A stretch of DNA of 64,000 nucleotides from Paraneptunicella aestuarii (GCF_019900845.1 NZ_CP074570.1:4092001-4156000); one strand, 5' to 3'; shown: positions 47,466 to 58,023, counted from the stretch's first letter. Notes: a model not told the origin generated them from the sequence alone. Numbers and translations: made by a program.

Positions 47466-48761
47466 TTAACCAATATCTTCCATAAAGCGTCCAAATGCCT
47501 GAATAGAACGTTTCACTCTGGGGGCATATGCTTCAATAAAAGACTCATCCAAAGCAAATTGTGGATCCTGTTTCGCTTTAATGTAAGCTTCAAGCGCTTT
47601 TTCACCGTCATAATCACAGCCCGATAATCTTAGCGTCAGCACCTCAGGTTCCGCGCCAAAGGCAACACCAGGCAAGCTGGAAAGGTTATACTTTTGCAAA
47701 AGATGACTTGCCAGATCTTGGGATGTTTTGATGCCTGCCGCCTCTAATTTGTCTCTAAAAGCATAAAAGTCAGGGTAATTGTAGAAAGCACCTTGAGGTG
47801 TAGGCGCTTTAACCCCCAACGCTTTAAGCCCCTCGCTGATATAGCGATTCACAAAACAATGCAGTTCACTACAAGCAGCAATATGCGCTTCAATATCATC
47901 ATGTCCTTTATAAGCTTCGATAGAAGCGTACTGAATAGGCGCAGGCACACAAGACCACAACTCGCTGGCAATATTAGTTAACCTTTGGAATAAACCCGGT
48001 ATCGCTTTAGGAATCAATCCCAATCCTATTCTCCATCCTCCAAGAGACAAGTGCTTGGAAAGCCCGGTTGATACAGCGGTGATTTCCGGAGCATATCGCG
48101 CAATGGTACGATAGTGATTATCGTTTGAAATAAATCCATAGATTTCATCGGAAATAATAAAAATGTCTTCTTCCTGGCAGACTTTAACCAACGCCTGTAA
48201 TTCATCCTCTGAAATCGTCAGTCCGGTTGGATTCGACGGATAGTTCAACAATAACTTACCGGGATTCTTCCCTTCCTGACGGGCTTGCTTGATGGTGTTG
48301 CGTAAAACGTCAGGAGCAATATGAAAACCGTCGTCATTCAGCTCAGTAGGCACCTTAATCACTTCCGTACCGAGCATGTGCGCCTGAGGTTTGTAGCTTA
48401 CCCAGCTCGGTACTGGCATCAGTAAATCACCAGCCACCGCCATTTGCAGACTATAAAGAATCAACTTGGAGCCCGGAGCGATCAATACATCAAACTGTGA
48501 TGTATCCAACCCTACTTTTTGTTGGTAGTAATCGGCCACCGCTTCCCTTAATTCAGAAAGCCCAGCTGTGGGCAAGTATTGTTTAAAATGGGTATTCTCT
48601 TGTAATGCTTTTGCTAAACGTTCTGGAACCGGAAATGGAGATTCACCAAATCCCATGTGCAGGATGTCTTCGCCATTAAGTCGCTTTTTAACCACCAGTT
48701 CATTAACAGCAAGTGTCGGAGACAATTCAAATTCAGTTTGTGTTTTAGTTAACGCAACCAC
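47466..48761 (-). CDS. Pyridoxal-phosphate aminotransferase (class I/II)
   Basis: Fold-type I aminotransferase of 431 residues. PLP-site features are the Asn/Pro loop LLNYPSNPTGLTISEDE, IFIISDEIYGFIS with the ring-binding Asp and Tyr, and the Schiff-base Lys in STGLSKHLSLGGWRIGLG. The C-terminal Arg region is LTLRLSGCDYDGEKA. The substrate cannot be read from sequence; aspartate or aromatic aminotransferase-like use is possible. It starts with GTG at 48761 behind AAGGAT. It is a single gene with its own terminator. Confidence 0.88.
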   Translation of the reverse strand: MVALTKTQTEFELSPTLAVNELVVKKRLNGEDILHMGFGESPFPVPERLAKALQENTHFKQYLPTAGLSELREAVADYYQQKVGLDTSQFDVLIAPGSKLILYSLQMAVAGDLLMPVPSWVSYKPQAHMLGTEVIKVPTELNDDGFHIAPDVLRNTIKQARQEGKNPGKLLLNYPSNPTGLTISEDELQALVKVCQEEDIFIISDEIYGFISNDNHYRTIARYAPEITAVSTGLSKHLSLGGWRIGLGLIPKAIPGLFQRLTNIASELWSCVPAPIQYASIEAYKGHDDIEAHIAACSELHCFVNRYISEGLKALGVKAPTPQGAFYNYPDFYAFRDKLEAAGIKTSQDLASHLLQKYNLSSLPGVAFGAEPEVLTLRLSGCDYDGEKALEAYIKAKQDPQFALDESFIEAYAPRVKRSIQAFGRFMEDIG

Positions 48762-49072
48762 GGTAACAAAATCCTTAAGGTATTAGATTAAATGCGACTT
48801 GGTTTACTCACCCATGAACGGAACTCACGAATGCAGCCAGTGAAACTAGCCACAATGACTCGCAGTTCGAGAGCAAGCACTTAAACTTCTTACTACAAAT
48901 TAAGCAGGAAACCAGGATGATATGAAAAATTCTATCTCGCTGTATAAATAACCTGAAAGCGGCCAATAGAAGGTTCACAGAAATCATCATGGCATAATCA
49001 AATGGAGGTAAAAACCTATGCATAATGACAACTAATTCTATTTTAGAATGAATCGGTTAATGGAATTGGCAT
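48762..49072. other. Intergenic region upstream of the aminotransferase
   Basis: About 310 bp without a supported gene. A minus-strand open frame at 48808-49023 has no ribosome site or recognisable product. Nothing else stands out until the GGCTAAG tandem repeat. Confidence 0.5.
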
Positions 49073-49100
49073 GGCTAAGGGCTAAGGGCTAAGGGCTAAG
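49073..49100. repeat. Tandem repeat of GGCTAAG (4 copies)
   Basis: Four exact head-to-tail copies of GGCTAAG, directly beside palindromic repeat copy 3. Likely a slippage-prone microsatellite. Confidence 0.95.
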
Positions 49101-49114
49101 CTTATCAGGTCTAT

Positions 49115-49299
49115 CTAAATAAGTGTGCTTAACTGCAAGTCAGCCACAGAAATTTATCGCAGACTCGCCGCCTCTTTATTTAAGAAAGGAATCCATTGAG
49201 ACTCCACAGCCGCTTCGCCGATTCATTAAGTGAAAAGCAGGGCTGAGGGTCTGCTCAAAACTTTCTGTTGCTGACTGATAGTTTGGAACAGCCATTTAG
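49115..49299. repeat. Palindromic repeat, copy 3 (185 bp)
   Basis: Inverted relative to copy 1. It is bounded by CTAAATA and CATTTAG, with arms GCAGAC/GTCTGC and the sequence CTGTTCCAAACTATCAGTC shared with copy 1. It is 32 bp longer than copies 1 and 2 because of extra sequence between the central stem halves CAGCC and GGCTG. It lies about 70 bp past the stop of the membrane-protein gene. Confidence 0.82.
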
Positions 49300-49366
49300 C
49301 TTCTTATTTTTTATTGAAATACCATATTCAGGTAAAGTCTCTCACGAAGGTAGTTGTGAAAAGGAT

Positions 49367-49981
49367 CTATATCAAATTCTGTTGGCTCTGTTGACGCATC
49401 GTATTGGTCACTGTTGACCAAATAATCAGGAATTGCATACCAAAAAGAATGTACTTAATTTCAGCATAGCTGTAGAAAAGCCAGTTCCACTCCCAGAAAT
49501 ATTGAGCATACGTTTCCGGAACCCCTAAATGCTCCATATTGCGCAGTAAATTCTCAATTAAGGCCAGAATATCAATCCAGATATACACTCGCATAAGGGA
49601 GAACATCGCCAGATCGGCCTTAGTAAAATGAAAACTATCCGACGCCACATGATGGCGACGCAGATAACCATTTAATAGTGGAGCCCGTAGCGCAACTAAA
49701 TACTTGCCGACTACATCAAATAATAGGTGAACAATGAAAATAGTATTGTTGACCCATACCGTTGGCCCATTCGGATTATCAACAGGGATCCAATAAAAGG
49801 CGAAGCGCTCAGCCAAAATGAGTGACAAAATCAGTATGCAGAGAGAACTAATGTTTGCATCAGAGCGGGCATGGTACAAAGCAAAGCCAACTCCGATAGC
49901 AAGAATAATTGCGTTTAAAAACGGATCAGATATCCAAATGTAGAGCGCTACTGAAAGCGCAATAAATGGAAAGTGCTTCAC
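49367..49981 (-). CDS. Predicted integral membrane protein, unknown
   Basis: 204 residues with about five to six hydrophobic segments (near residues 3-20, 22-40, 45-65, 78-100, 125-146 and 165-190). It is rich in aromatic residues (FYWIPVDNPNGPTVWVNN and YFWEWNWLFYSYAEIKY). No family recognised. It overlaps the preceding small gene by 4 bp (ATGA) and is therefore the last gene of a coupled three-gene operon that begins with an XRE regulator. Confidence 0.75.
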   Translation of the reverse strand: MKHFPFIALSVALYIWISDPFLNAIILAIGVGFALYHARSDANISSLCILILSLILAERFAFYWIPVDNPNGPTVWVNNTIFIVHLLFDVVGKYLVALRAPLLNGYLRRHHVASDSFHFTKADLAMFSLMRVYIWIDILALIENLLRNMEHLGVPETYAQYFWEWNWLFYSYAEIKYILFGMQFLIIWSTVTNTMRQQSQQNLI

Positions 49982-50214
49982 TTAGGACGAGTACCTCTAT
50001 CGCCGCTGGAGTTCAAAGTTACAGTGTCGTCTTGTTCAGCTTTCAGTAAATTCTGAGCCTCAATGCTGATACTAACAGTGGAGTCTTGTGAGGAAGACTG
50101 AGTTTGCTTGTAAGAATCCTCAGCTGATTGGCTCTTATTGTTTTGTTGTAATTGTTGAACAGACTGCAACTGAGACAGGTTATTAGCGCTAATACCGGAT
50201 ATGTCATTTGTCAT
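49978..50214 (-). CDS. Small Gln/Ser-rich protein, unknown
   Basis: 78 residues, hydrophilic and probably disordered (SQLQSVQQLQQNNKSQSAED), with one short segment, STVSISIEAQNLLKAEQ. That segment resembles motifs in small motility-related or FlgM-like proteins, but the match is too short to assign. Its start overlaps the 3' end of the upstream XRE gene by 11 bp, and its stop overlaps the membrane-protein start by 4 bp, so it is likely translated. Confidence 0.65.
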   Translation of the reverse strand: MTNDISGISANNLSQLQSVQQLQQNNKSQSAEDSYKQTQSSSQDSTVSISIEAQNLLKAEQDDTVTLNSSGDRGTRPK

Positions 50215-50485
50215 TTTTATACACTCGCTTTCTAAATATATTAATGTCTTTCAGCTTTCGAGCTGCGGCCTTAAATTGCTCTCGAATAGGATGCATATCA
50301 AAATTACAAAACTCGCACAGCTCTATGAACTGGTTCATATTGGGTGCTCCAATGTCTTTTTCCCAGTTTTCGTAGGTGGCTCGTTTAACGCCCACTTTAT
50401 CCGCCATTTCCTGCGTTGTTTTATTTGCTGCAAGACGCATACATCGTAAATCAATACCTTGTATGACGATAAATTTCTTTGACAT
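50204..50485 (-). CDS. XRE-family helix-turn-helix regulator
   Basis: 93 residues with an N-terminal helix-turn-helix (CMRLAANKTTQEMADKVGVK, then RATYENWEKDIGAPNMNQF) and a basic C-terminal tail. It is clearly paralogous to the divergent regulator at 50606-50887; they share TYENWEKDIG, NQF and spacing. It is the first gene of a coupled operon with the small protein and the membrane protein. AGGT lies upstream of the ATG. Confidence 0.88.
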   Translation of the reverse strand: MSKKFIVIQGIDLRCMRLAANKTTQEMADKVGVKRATYENWEKDIGAPNMNQFIELCEFCNFDMHPIREQFKAAARKLKDINIFRKRVYKNDK

Positions 50486-50605
50486 TCATACCTATACTAA
50501 ATAAAGAACAAAATGGATATAAATATTTTTATCAATGTAAAGATATTTTAGCATTTATGGAGGTACTCTAAACCAACATTATAAAAAACACAACAGGGTG
50601 AAATT

Positions 50606-50887
50606 ATGAGTTATGTATCTGGATCTGACTTAAGAAAGATTAGAATGTTAGCAGGAAAAACCACAAAACAGATGGCTGAATTAGCTGGAGTAAAGACAAG
50701 AAAAACGTATGAGAACTGGGAGAAAGACATTGGTACGCCTAGCTTTAACCAGTTTGTGTCATTAATTGACAGCTGTGGTTTTAAGCCTGCAGACATAGTG
50801 AAAATTTTTATCGATAGAAAAGAATGCAACACGCAATTAGATGTAGGTTCAGCACTATTAAAATTATCAGAATTAGATAGATTTTAA
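50606..50887 (+). CDS. XRE-family helix-turn-helix regulator (divergent paralogue)
   Basis: 93 residues. The helix-turn-helix (IRMLAGKTTKQMAELAGVKT, then YENWEKDIGTPSFNQFVSLI) is paralogous to the protein at 50204-50485, but the C-terminus differs. It is transcribed away from that gene across a 120-bp AT-rich gap. GTGAAATTA at 50598-50606 overlaps its start codon, resembling half of the palindromes found just downstream, so autoregulation is plausible. Confidence 0.88.
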   Translation: MSYVSGSDLRKIRMLAGKTTKQMAELAGVKTRKTYENWEKDIGTPSFNQFVSLIDSCGFKPADIVKIFIDRKECNTQLDVGSALLKLSELDRF

Positions 50888-50895
50888 TTTAAAGA

Positions 50896-50975
50896 GTGAA
50901 TTAATTTTCACCTTTACTTAATTTGCCATTTCATCTGTGAAATTAATTTCACTCTAAAGATATAATTAATTTCAC
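50896..50975. promoter_or_regulatory. Cluster of GTGAA/TTCAC palindromes (candidate operators)
   Basis: A perfect 16-bp palindrome GTGAAATTAATTTCAC is at 50937-50952. A near copy, GTGAATTAATTTTCAC, is at 50896-50911, and a half copy ending ATTAATTTCAC at 50960-50975. They start 8 bp after the XRE gene stop. The size and symmetry suit binding by a dimeric helix-turn-helix protein. Confidence 0.6.
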
Positions 50976-51048
50976 ACCTTTACATCTTCGAATAGCATAA
51001 TTAAATAAAAGTAACTAAAACGACTCTCACAAAAAATACTCAAATAAA

Positions 51049-51082
51049 AACGGCGGACCAACTTAACAATTAGTCCGCCGTT
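51049..51082 (-). terminator. Terminator of secF
   Basis: A perfect 10-bp stem AACGGCGGAC/GTCCGCCGTT with a 14-base loop is followed on the minus strand by TTTTTATTTGAG, about 50 bp past the secF stop. Confidence 0.92.
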
Positions 51083-51131
51083 CAAATTGTCACAGCATTC
51101 TTACGAACACTGCCTAATCGGTTTTAATGCA

Positions 51132-52073
51132 CTAAGGCATCATATCCATATCAGCGCCTTCTTTTTCCACTTCCTGAGGGATCAGGTCTTCTTTACTGAT
51201 ACCCAACATAAGGGCCACTAAACTAGCCACATAGATTGAAGAGTACGTACCGATAAATACACCAAATAGCAATGCTGTAGAGAATCCGTGAATCAACGCA
51301 CCACCAACATAAAACAACGCGATAAGAACGAATACGGTTGTTGCTGACGTGATAATTGTTCTGTTAAGCGTCTGAGTTAGTGAAATATTGATAATCTCTT
51401 CAGCTTCAGCCTTGCGGATCTTTCTGAAATTCTCACGAATACGATCCGAAACAACGATGGTGTCATTCAATGAATAACCAATTACGGCTAATACGGCAGC
51501 TAACACGGTTAAATCAAATTCCAGCTGTAATATCGAGAACAAACCAAGAGTGATGATAACGTCGTGCGCAAGAGCAATAACAGAGCCCAATGCGAAGCGC
51601 CACTCAAAGCGCATGGCAACGTATATCAGGATACATAGCAAAGCCACCAGCATTGCCAGACCGCCTTGTTCTGCCAGCTCTTCACCAACACTTGGGCCTA
51701 CGAATTCAATACGACGCATTGCCACTTCATCGCCAGCACTGCGCAAGGCATCAATAACAACTTCGCTAATTTCAGTCGCTTTAACACCATCTCTCGGCGC
51801 CAGGCGAATCAAAACGTCTTCACTAGAACCAAAGTTTTGAACAACGGCGTCTTCGAAACCATTCTGCTGTAAAATCGTTCGCATCTTGGGTAAGTCAGCA
51901 GGGTGCTCATAACTCACTTCGATGAGTGTTCCACCAGTAAAATCCAATCCCCAATTTAAGTTGTTGGTTACTAGCGAGAAGATGGAACCAATGATTAATA
52001 GCAGAGAGAACAGCATTGCCGGGATCCGCATCTTCATAAAAGAAACGGTGCCGTTCAACTTGAGTAATTGCAT
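51132..52073 (-). CDS. secF: Protein translocase subunit SecF
   Basis: SecF normally works with SecD to drive late protein export using the proton gradient. Six transmembrane segments and the family motifs are present: GLDFTGGTLIEVSYEHPADL, RRIEFVGPSVGEELAEQGG, AVIGYSLNDTIVVSDRIREN and SLTQTLNRTIITSATTVF. The ATG at 52073 with GGAGAG upstream is preferred over an upstream in-frame start. It is about 313 residues and complete. No secD precedes it; the 260 bp upstream contain no SecD remnant. Confidence 0.96.
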   Translation of the reverse strand: MQLLKLNGTVSFMKMRIPAMLFSLLLIIGSIFSLVTNNLNWGLDFTGGTLIEVSYEHPADLPKMRTILQQNGFEDAVVQNFGSSEDVLIRLAPRDGVKATEISEVVIDALRSAGDEVAMRRIEFVGPSVGEELAEQGGLAMLVALLCILIYVAMRFEWRFALGSVIALAHDVIITLGLFSILQLEFDLTVLAAVLAVIGYSLNDTIVVSDRIRENFRKIRKAEAEEIINISLTQTLNRTIITSATTVFVLIALFYVGGALIHGFSTALLFGVFIGTYSSIYVASLVALMLGISKEDLIPQEVEKEGADMDMMP

Positions 52074-52333
52074 GTGTTTTCTCTCCAAAAACGATTAATG
52101 CGTTATCACACTTGCTACCCTGCTCGCCCGAATCTGTCGGATCAAAACAGAGTAAATAAAAAGATGATCACAAAATCATCAACAGTATTAAAAATCTGGT
52201 TACTGATACAAAGAGCAATGAAAAAGATAAACAACAAATACGATTTCAAGTTCTGCCGAGCATGTTTCTATTTGAAAAATAATTGTCGTGATATTTCGTG
52301 TTTATCTTGAATATTGCTTTGTTTTTCATTTAA

Positions 52334-52363
52334 AACGCCAGAGAGAAAACACTCTCCAGCGTT
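52334..52363 (-). terminator. Terminator of tgt-yajC
   Basis: On the minus strand AACGCTGGAGAG pairs with CTCTCTGGCGTT around a short loop and is followed by TTAAATG. It lies directly after yajC, so the tgt-yajC transcript probably ends before secF. Confidence 0.7.
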
Positions 52364-52379
52364 ACTCACATCCAGAAAT

Positions 52380-52718
52380 TTAAATATTTTTCATTGTGCC
52401 TTTTGGCAATACAGCGGTAATTGCCGCTTTCTGAACCACAATGTTGTTGGTTTCATTCAGACTGATTTCAACGAAATCTTTGTCGTCGGCAACTTTAGTA
52501 ATCTTGCCAACCAAACCGCCCTGAGTCAGAACCTCATCGCCCTTTGCCAAAGAAGCCATTAAATTTTTGTGCTCCTTAACACGCTTTGCTTGAGGACGAT
52601 ACAGCATGAAGTAGAAAATCAAGCCGAATACACCCAGCATGATCAACAATTCCATACCACCGCCCTGTTGAGCACCTGGAGCAGCTTGAGCATAGGCGTT
52701 ACTAATAAAAAAACTCAT
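52380..52718 (-). CDS. yajC: Sec translocon accessory protein YajC
   Basis: Small membrane protein associated with SecDF. One transmembrane helix (LLIMLGVFGLIFYFMLYRPQ) is followed by the conserved cytoplasmic segment AKRVKEHKNLMASLAKGDEV, then LTQGGLVGKITKV. 112 residues. It follows tgt by 33 bp; the usual next gene, secD, is missing. Confidence 0.96.
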   Translation of the reverse strand: MSFFISNAYAQAAPGAQQGGGMELLIMLGVFGLIFYFMLYRPQAKRVKEHKNLMASLAKGDEVLTQGGLVGKITKVADDKDFVEISLNETNNIVVQKAAITAVLPKGTMKNI

Positions 52719-52751
52719 TGTTTTCCCCTACTAATGTTTTCTTTGTTACTT

Positions 52752-54297
<1,546 letters not shown>

Positions 54298-55068
54298 ATG
54301 ACACAGGCAACTAGAAGCAAACTCACAATTCGATTTTTCTTACTACTGCTATTCAGCCTCAGCAGCTGTCCATCTGTGCTTGCTCGTACACTCGAAGCCG
54401 CAGTTGGATGGACGAAGCCGCCCTATATCATTGCAGAAACAGATTCAGGCTTTGAATTGGATCTGGTGCGACAGGTTATGAAGTCACTTGGTCATAAAAT
54501 CAACCCAATCTATGTTCCCTATGGCCGCTCTTACAGTATGCTGGAAAATAATCAGGTTGATTTAACTCTGACATTAAGCGAACAAGTTGGCGTTCATATC
54601 AGTAAACTCAGTGATGTTTATGTCACGTACCAAAATGTCGCCATTAGCCTGAAGAAAAGCAATGTTACGATTAACCAAATAGCCGATTTGCAACATTACT
54701 CGGTCGTCGCTTTTCAGAATGCCAGAATGCTATTGAATAAAACCTTCTCCGATGCTGTCGCTAAAAACGATATGTATATAGAGTTGCCGTATCAACGAAA
54801 TCAGGTTGAGATGCTATTTAATGGCAACACCGATGTTGTTGTAATGGATATCAATATATTCAACCACTTAAGCCGTGAACTTACCGGTAAAAACCAAATG
54901 GAAAAGGTTAACGTCCATAATTTATTTCCGTTGAATCACTACCGTGTCGGTTTTGCCGATCCGGTTCTGCGTTATGATTTTAATCAAGCACTGGGTAATT
55001 TTGTCGAAACACAGGAGTATCGCGATCTGGTAAAGAAATACGATTTGCACACTATCAGCATCAACTAA
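54298..55068 (+). CDS. Periplasmic solute-binding-like protein (SBP_bac_3 fold)
   Basis: About 256 residues with a signal peptide (FFLLLLFSLSSCPSVLARTL) and a fold typical of family 3 amino-acid-binding proteins (FELDLVRQVMKSLGHKINPI, then GRSYSMLENNQVDLTLTLSE). No ABC transporter genes are adjacent, so it may be a stand-alone sensor-type or orphan binding protein, a pattern common in marine gammaproteobacteria. ATG 54298 is preferred over TTG 54271. Confidence 0.75.
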   Translation: MTQATRSKLTIRFFLLLLFSLSSCPSVLARTLEAAVGWTKPPYIIAETDSGFELDLVRQVMKSLGHKINPIYVPYGRSYSMLENNQVDLTLTLSEQVGVHISKLSDVYVTYQNVAISLKKSNVTINQIADLQHYSVVAFQNARMLLNKTFSDAVAKNDMYIELPYQRNQVEMLFNGNTDVVVMDINIFNHLSRELTGKNQMEKVNVHNLFPLNHYRVGFADPVLRYDFNQALGNFVETQEYRDLVKKYDLHTISIN

Positions 55069-55234
55069 ATCTATATCCGCTCCATTCACTTCCTTATCCA
55101 ATCTCTCTAAATTTCACCATGTGCAGTAACTACGCGGCCTGCGACATATTGTCGCACTAGTGTTTTTTGCATTGCGGAAGGGCATTTAAGCTCCCAGAAT
55201 ACGCTCCAAAAGAGACTCGACTTTGGAGATAAAC

Positions 55235-57292
55235 TTGTTTCACCCAAAACGTACCGCCCTCAGCGTCATGTGCGCGCTCATGCCATTTTACGGTCAGGCT
55301 GAAAATGTTGAAGTGATTACCATCAAAGCTCAGCAACAGGCTCTGCAATCAGAATCACAATTTGCAGTAGGCAATACTATTAATGCCGACAGCGCCGACT
55401 GGCTATCTTCTGTTGCCGGTGCTAATACCAACAAAAATGGCCCGGTATCAGGCATAGCTCAATATCGCGGACTCTATGGTGATCGAGTATCAGTAAAAAT
55501 TGACGGCCACAATATCATCGGTTCTGGCCCCAATGCCATGGACGCACCGTTAAGCTACGTTGTTCCAGTGATGATGCAATCCATGTCGGTATATAGAGGC
55601 ATTGCCCCTGTTTCAGCAGGCTTGGATACACTTGGTGGCGCAGTGTCCGTGAAATTAAGAAAAGCGGAAGCAGCAACATCAGATGACATTACCGTATCAG
55701 GTTTGCTACAAGCCGGTTATCGTCACAATAACGACGCCACCAGCTTCTCTTCTATTCTCAATGTTGCCAATCAAGAACACGCGTTACTGGCGTATTACAG
55801 CAACTATCAAGGTGACGACTTTGAAACTGGCGATGGCCTGACTATTCGCCCAACCGAATTTGATAAAACTCAATTTGGCCTTGATTATCGCTTCTACCAT
55901 AGCAAAGGACAAATGGGCTTTAGCTATCACAATGTCGATACCCAAGACTCTGGAACCCCTGCTCTCCCCATGGACATCGACTTTGTGGAAGCAGATCGTT
56001 TCGATCTTTCCGGCGAATTGAACGTTGACGAGTGGAATATTGAATGGGCATTAGGCTTGTTGTCGTCCGATCACGCCATGGATAACTTCCGTATGCGCAC
56101 GAACATGATGCCCGACATGCATAGAAGAACCGATGCCAAGGCTGATACCGTTGATTTTAAACTACACGCAAGCTCCCATTTTGGCTACAGCACCTTAAAG
56201 ATCGGCGTTGACGGTTATATTTCAGAGCATGATGCCACGATCACCAACCCTAACAATGCCATGTTCAAGGTATTGAATTTCAGTGAAGTGGAAGACAACC
56301 GAATTGGCGCTTTTGTTGAGTGGGGAATCGACTTTGGACAAAACCACCTTTCAGTTGGTGGTCGCGTGAAGATGAACGATGCCGATGCCGGCGATGTTTC
56401 TCACCATATGGCAGGTTCTAACGCCATGATTGCCATGTTGGTTAACCGCTTTAATGCCGCCGAGAAAGCGCAATCGGATGTCACCATGGACGTTGCCATT
56501 AACTTTAATCGTGAACTCAATGATTCAACCACGATCTATGTGGGCACAGGTATCAAACAACGCGCGCCCTCTTATCAGGAACGTTATTTGTGGCTGCCAA
56601 TGCAGTCAACCGGTGGCTTGGCTGATGGTAAAACCTATGTTGGTAATATTGAACTCAACCCGGAAACGGCATACCAATTTAATGCAGGATTAAGCTACAG
56701 CAACGGCGATTTTCATATTGCGCCGAATGTGTTCTATCAGAATATTGACGACTACATTCAAGGAACACCTAGCGATAACCCTGCGGTACGCATGGTTGCC
56801 AATATGATGGGAGATGCAACGCCATTACAGTTCAGCAACCTCGAAGCCAAATTATACGGTGCAGATGTTAACTGGTTTTACAAAGTGAGCAGCAACATAC
56901 AGCTATCAGGTATCGCGACTTATGTCCGTGGTGAACGCAAGGATATTGATGACAACCTGTACCGCATAGCGCCGCCCAATGCCAACCTTCGATTCAGTTA
57001 TATTGCCGACAACTGGCAAGGCGATGTGGTGTTGACCGGCTATACCAAACAAAACAAGGTCTCGGCGCTGAACCAAGAGCAAAAAACGGCGGGTTACGGC
57101 ACGCTAGATGCGTCATTTAGCTATTTTATGAATGACTTTACCATCCAATTGGGTGTCGACAACCTTCTGGATAAAGCCTATGCAAGCCATTTGGCAGGAA
57201 CCAATCGCGCCATGGGAAGTGACATTCCTGTAGGCGTGAGAGTGCCAGCTGAAGGCAGAAGCGGTTTCGTAAAATTACAGTACCAGTTCTAA
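55235..57292 (+). CDS. TonB-dependent outer-membrane receptor, possibly for copper
   Basis: About 685 residues with a signal peptide (ALSVMCALMPFYGQAENVEV), a plug domain (GVSGIAQYRGLYGDRV-type: SGIAQYRGLYGDRVSVKIDG, then GGAVSVKLRK) and a 22-strand-type barrel ending in FVKLQYQF. Extracellular-type segments are Met-rich (FRMRTNMMPDMHRR, MVANMMGDATPL, AMIAMLVNR), as in NosA/OprC copper receptors. The copper assignment is inference. The TTG at 55235 has GGAG six bases upstream and gives a good signal peptide. A TTG at 55223 is the alternative. Confidence 0.88.
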   Translation: MFHPKRTALSVMCALMPFYGQAENVEVITIKAQQQALQSESQFAVGNTINADSADWLSSVAGANTNKNGPVSGIAQYRGLYGDRVSVKIDGHNIIGSGPNAMDAPLSYVVPVMMQSMSVYRGIAPVSAGLDTLGGAVSVKLRKAEAATSDDITVSGLLQAGYRHNNDATSFSSILNVANQEHALLAYYSNYQGDDFETGDGLTIRPTEFDKTQFGLDYRFYHSKGQMGFSYHNVDTQDSGTPALPMDIDFVEADRFDLSGELNVDEWNIEWALGLLSSDHAMDNFRMRTNMMPDMHRRTDAKADTVDFKLHASSHFGYSTLKIGVDGYISEHDATITNPNNAMFKVLNFSEVEDNRIGAFVEWGIDFGQNHLSVGGRVKMNDADAGDVSHHMAGSNAMIAMLVNRFNAAEKAQSDVTMDVAINFNRELNDSTTIYVGTGIKQRAPSYQERYLWLPMQSTGGLADGKTYVGNIELNPETAYQFNAGLSYSNGDFHIAPNVFYQNIDDYIQGTPSDNPAVRMVANMMGDATPLQFSNLEAKLYGADVNWFYKVSSNIQLSGIATYVRGERKDIDDNLYRIAPPNANLRFSYIADNWQGDVVLTGYTKQNKVSALNQEQKTAGYGTLDASFSYFMNDFTIQLGVDNLLDKAYASHLAGTNRAMGSDIPVGVRVPAEGRSGFVKLQYQF

Positions 57293-57306
57293 TTCCAATT
57301 CTTATT

Positions 57307-57355
57307 AAAAAGCAGCCAAAGCAGTGCGTTACAAGGAAAGTAACGTGTTGCTTTT
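57307..57355 (+). terminator. Terminator of the TonB receptor gene
   Basis: AAAAAGCA ... CGTTAC, loop, GTAACG ... TGCTTTTT forms a two-part stem followed by a long T-rich run, 15 bp past the stop. Confidence 0.8.
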
Positions 57356-57392
57356 TATCTTTATTTTTTATCTTTATTTTTTATCTTTATCT
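57350..57392. repeat. T-rich tandem repeat (about 3 units)
   Basis: TTTTTATCTTTA recurs about three times with a 13-bp period, then decays into TCTCATCTTTA. It lies between convergent genes and may act as an extended U-run for the preceding terminator. Confidence 0.8.
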
Positions 57393-57399
57393 CTCATCT

Positions 57400-58023
57400 T
57401 TACGACTTCGCAACGACTCTTGGCTCAACGATAGGTTTACCATTTTTCAGATAAACGGGACTCGGTTTACCTTTACCGGTGAAAAGCCAGCCAAGCAGTT
57501 TCTTAAACACGCGTAACATAACAGCACCTGTGTTGCTTCTGTCTTCCACTTCCTTTGGAATTTTACATTCCGCACGCTCCAGGTTCACAGCGCCTAACAA
57601 AGGGCCGGTTTTACTCTCAGCATCCGGTTTATCAGCAATAAAATTATGAATAATCCCAATGAAAGGCACCCAAGGGCGAACCGTGTAACCAATTGGTGTG
57701 TTACAACATTTGGCATACCAACGATGCGATCCTCGTTTGGTTAAACGTAAACAGGCCACATGCTCTAAACCGCTATCCAGAATAACGCTTGATGGTGGAT
57801 AATGGATGAGTTCGGTGCCCCCAAATTCATCCATAATATCTGTTTCCGATAGCTGCCTGGCAAAATCCCGACAATCCTGACAATAACAAATCAAGCGAGT
57901 ACCAAGCTCTGGCGTCGCATTTAGCACTCTGCCTTTTACCTCACCACATCGGCATTGCAGCGCCAGATCTTGCTCTAATTTTTGCTCTACTTCTTGTTCT
58001 AAATTTTTCTCAAAATTTGACAC
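57400..58023 (-). CDS. GFA-like zinc-binding protein (DUF6151-type)
   Basis: About 207 residues with the cysteine pattern of glutathione-dependent formaldehyde-activating-like folds: LQCRCGEVKG, LICYCQDCRDFA and YAKCCNTPIGYT. The N-terminus is a charged helix (EKNLEQEVEQKLEQDLA). The GTG at 58023 sits behind GAGG and is preferred over TTG 58035. Enzymatic activity of this subgroup is not established. It converges on the TonB receptor. Confidence 0.75.
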   Translation of the reverse strand: MSNFEKNLEQEVEQKLEQDLALQCRCGEVKGRVLNATPELGTRLICYCQDCRDFARQLSETDIMDEFGGTELIHYPPSSVILDSGLEHVACLRLTKRGSHRWYAKCCNTPIGYTVRPWVPFIGIIHNFIADKPDAESKTGPLLGAVNLERAECKIPKEVEDRSNTGAVMLRVFKKLLGWLFTGKGKPSPVYLKNGKPIVEPRVVAKS

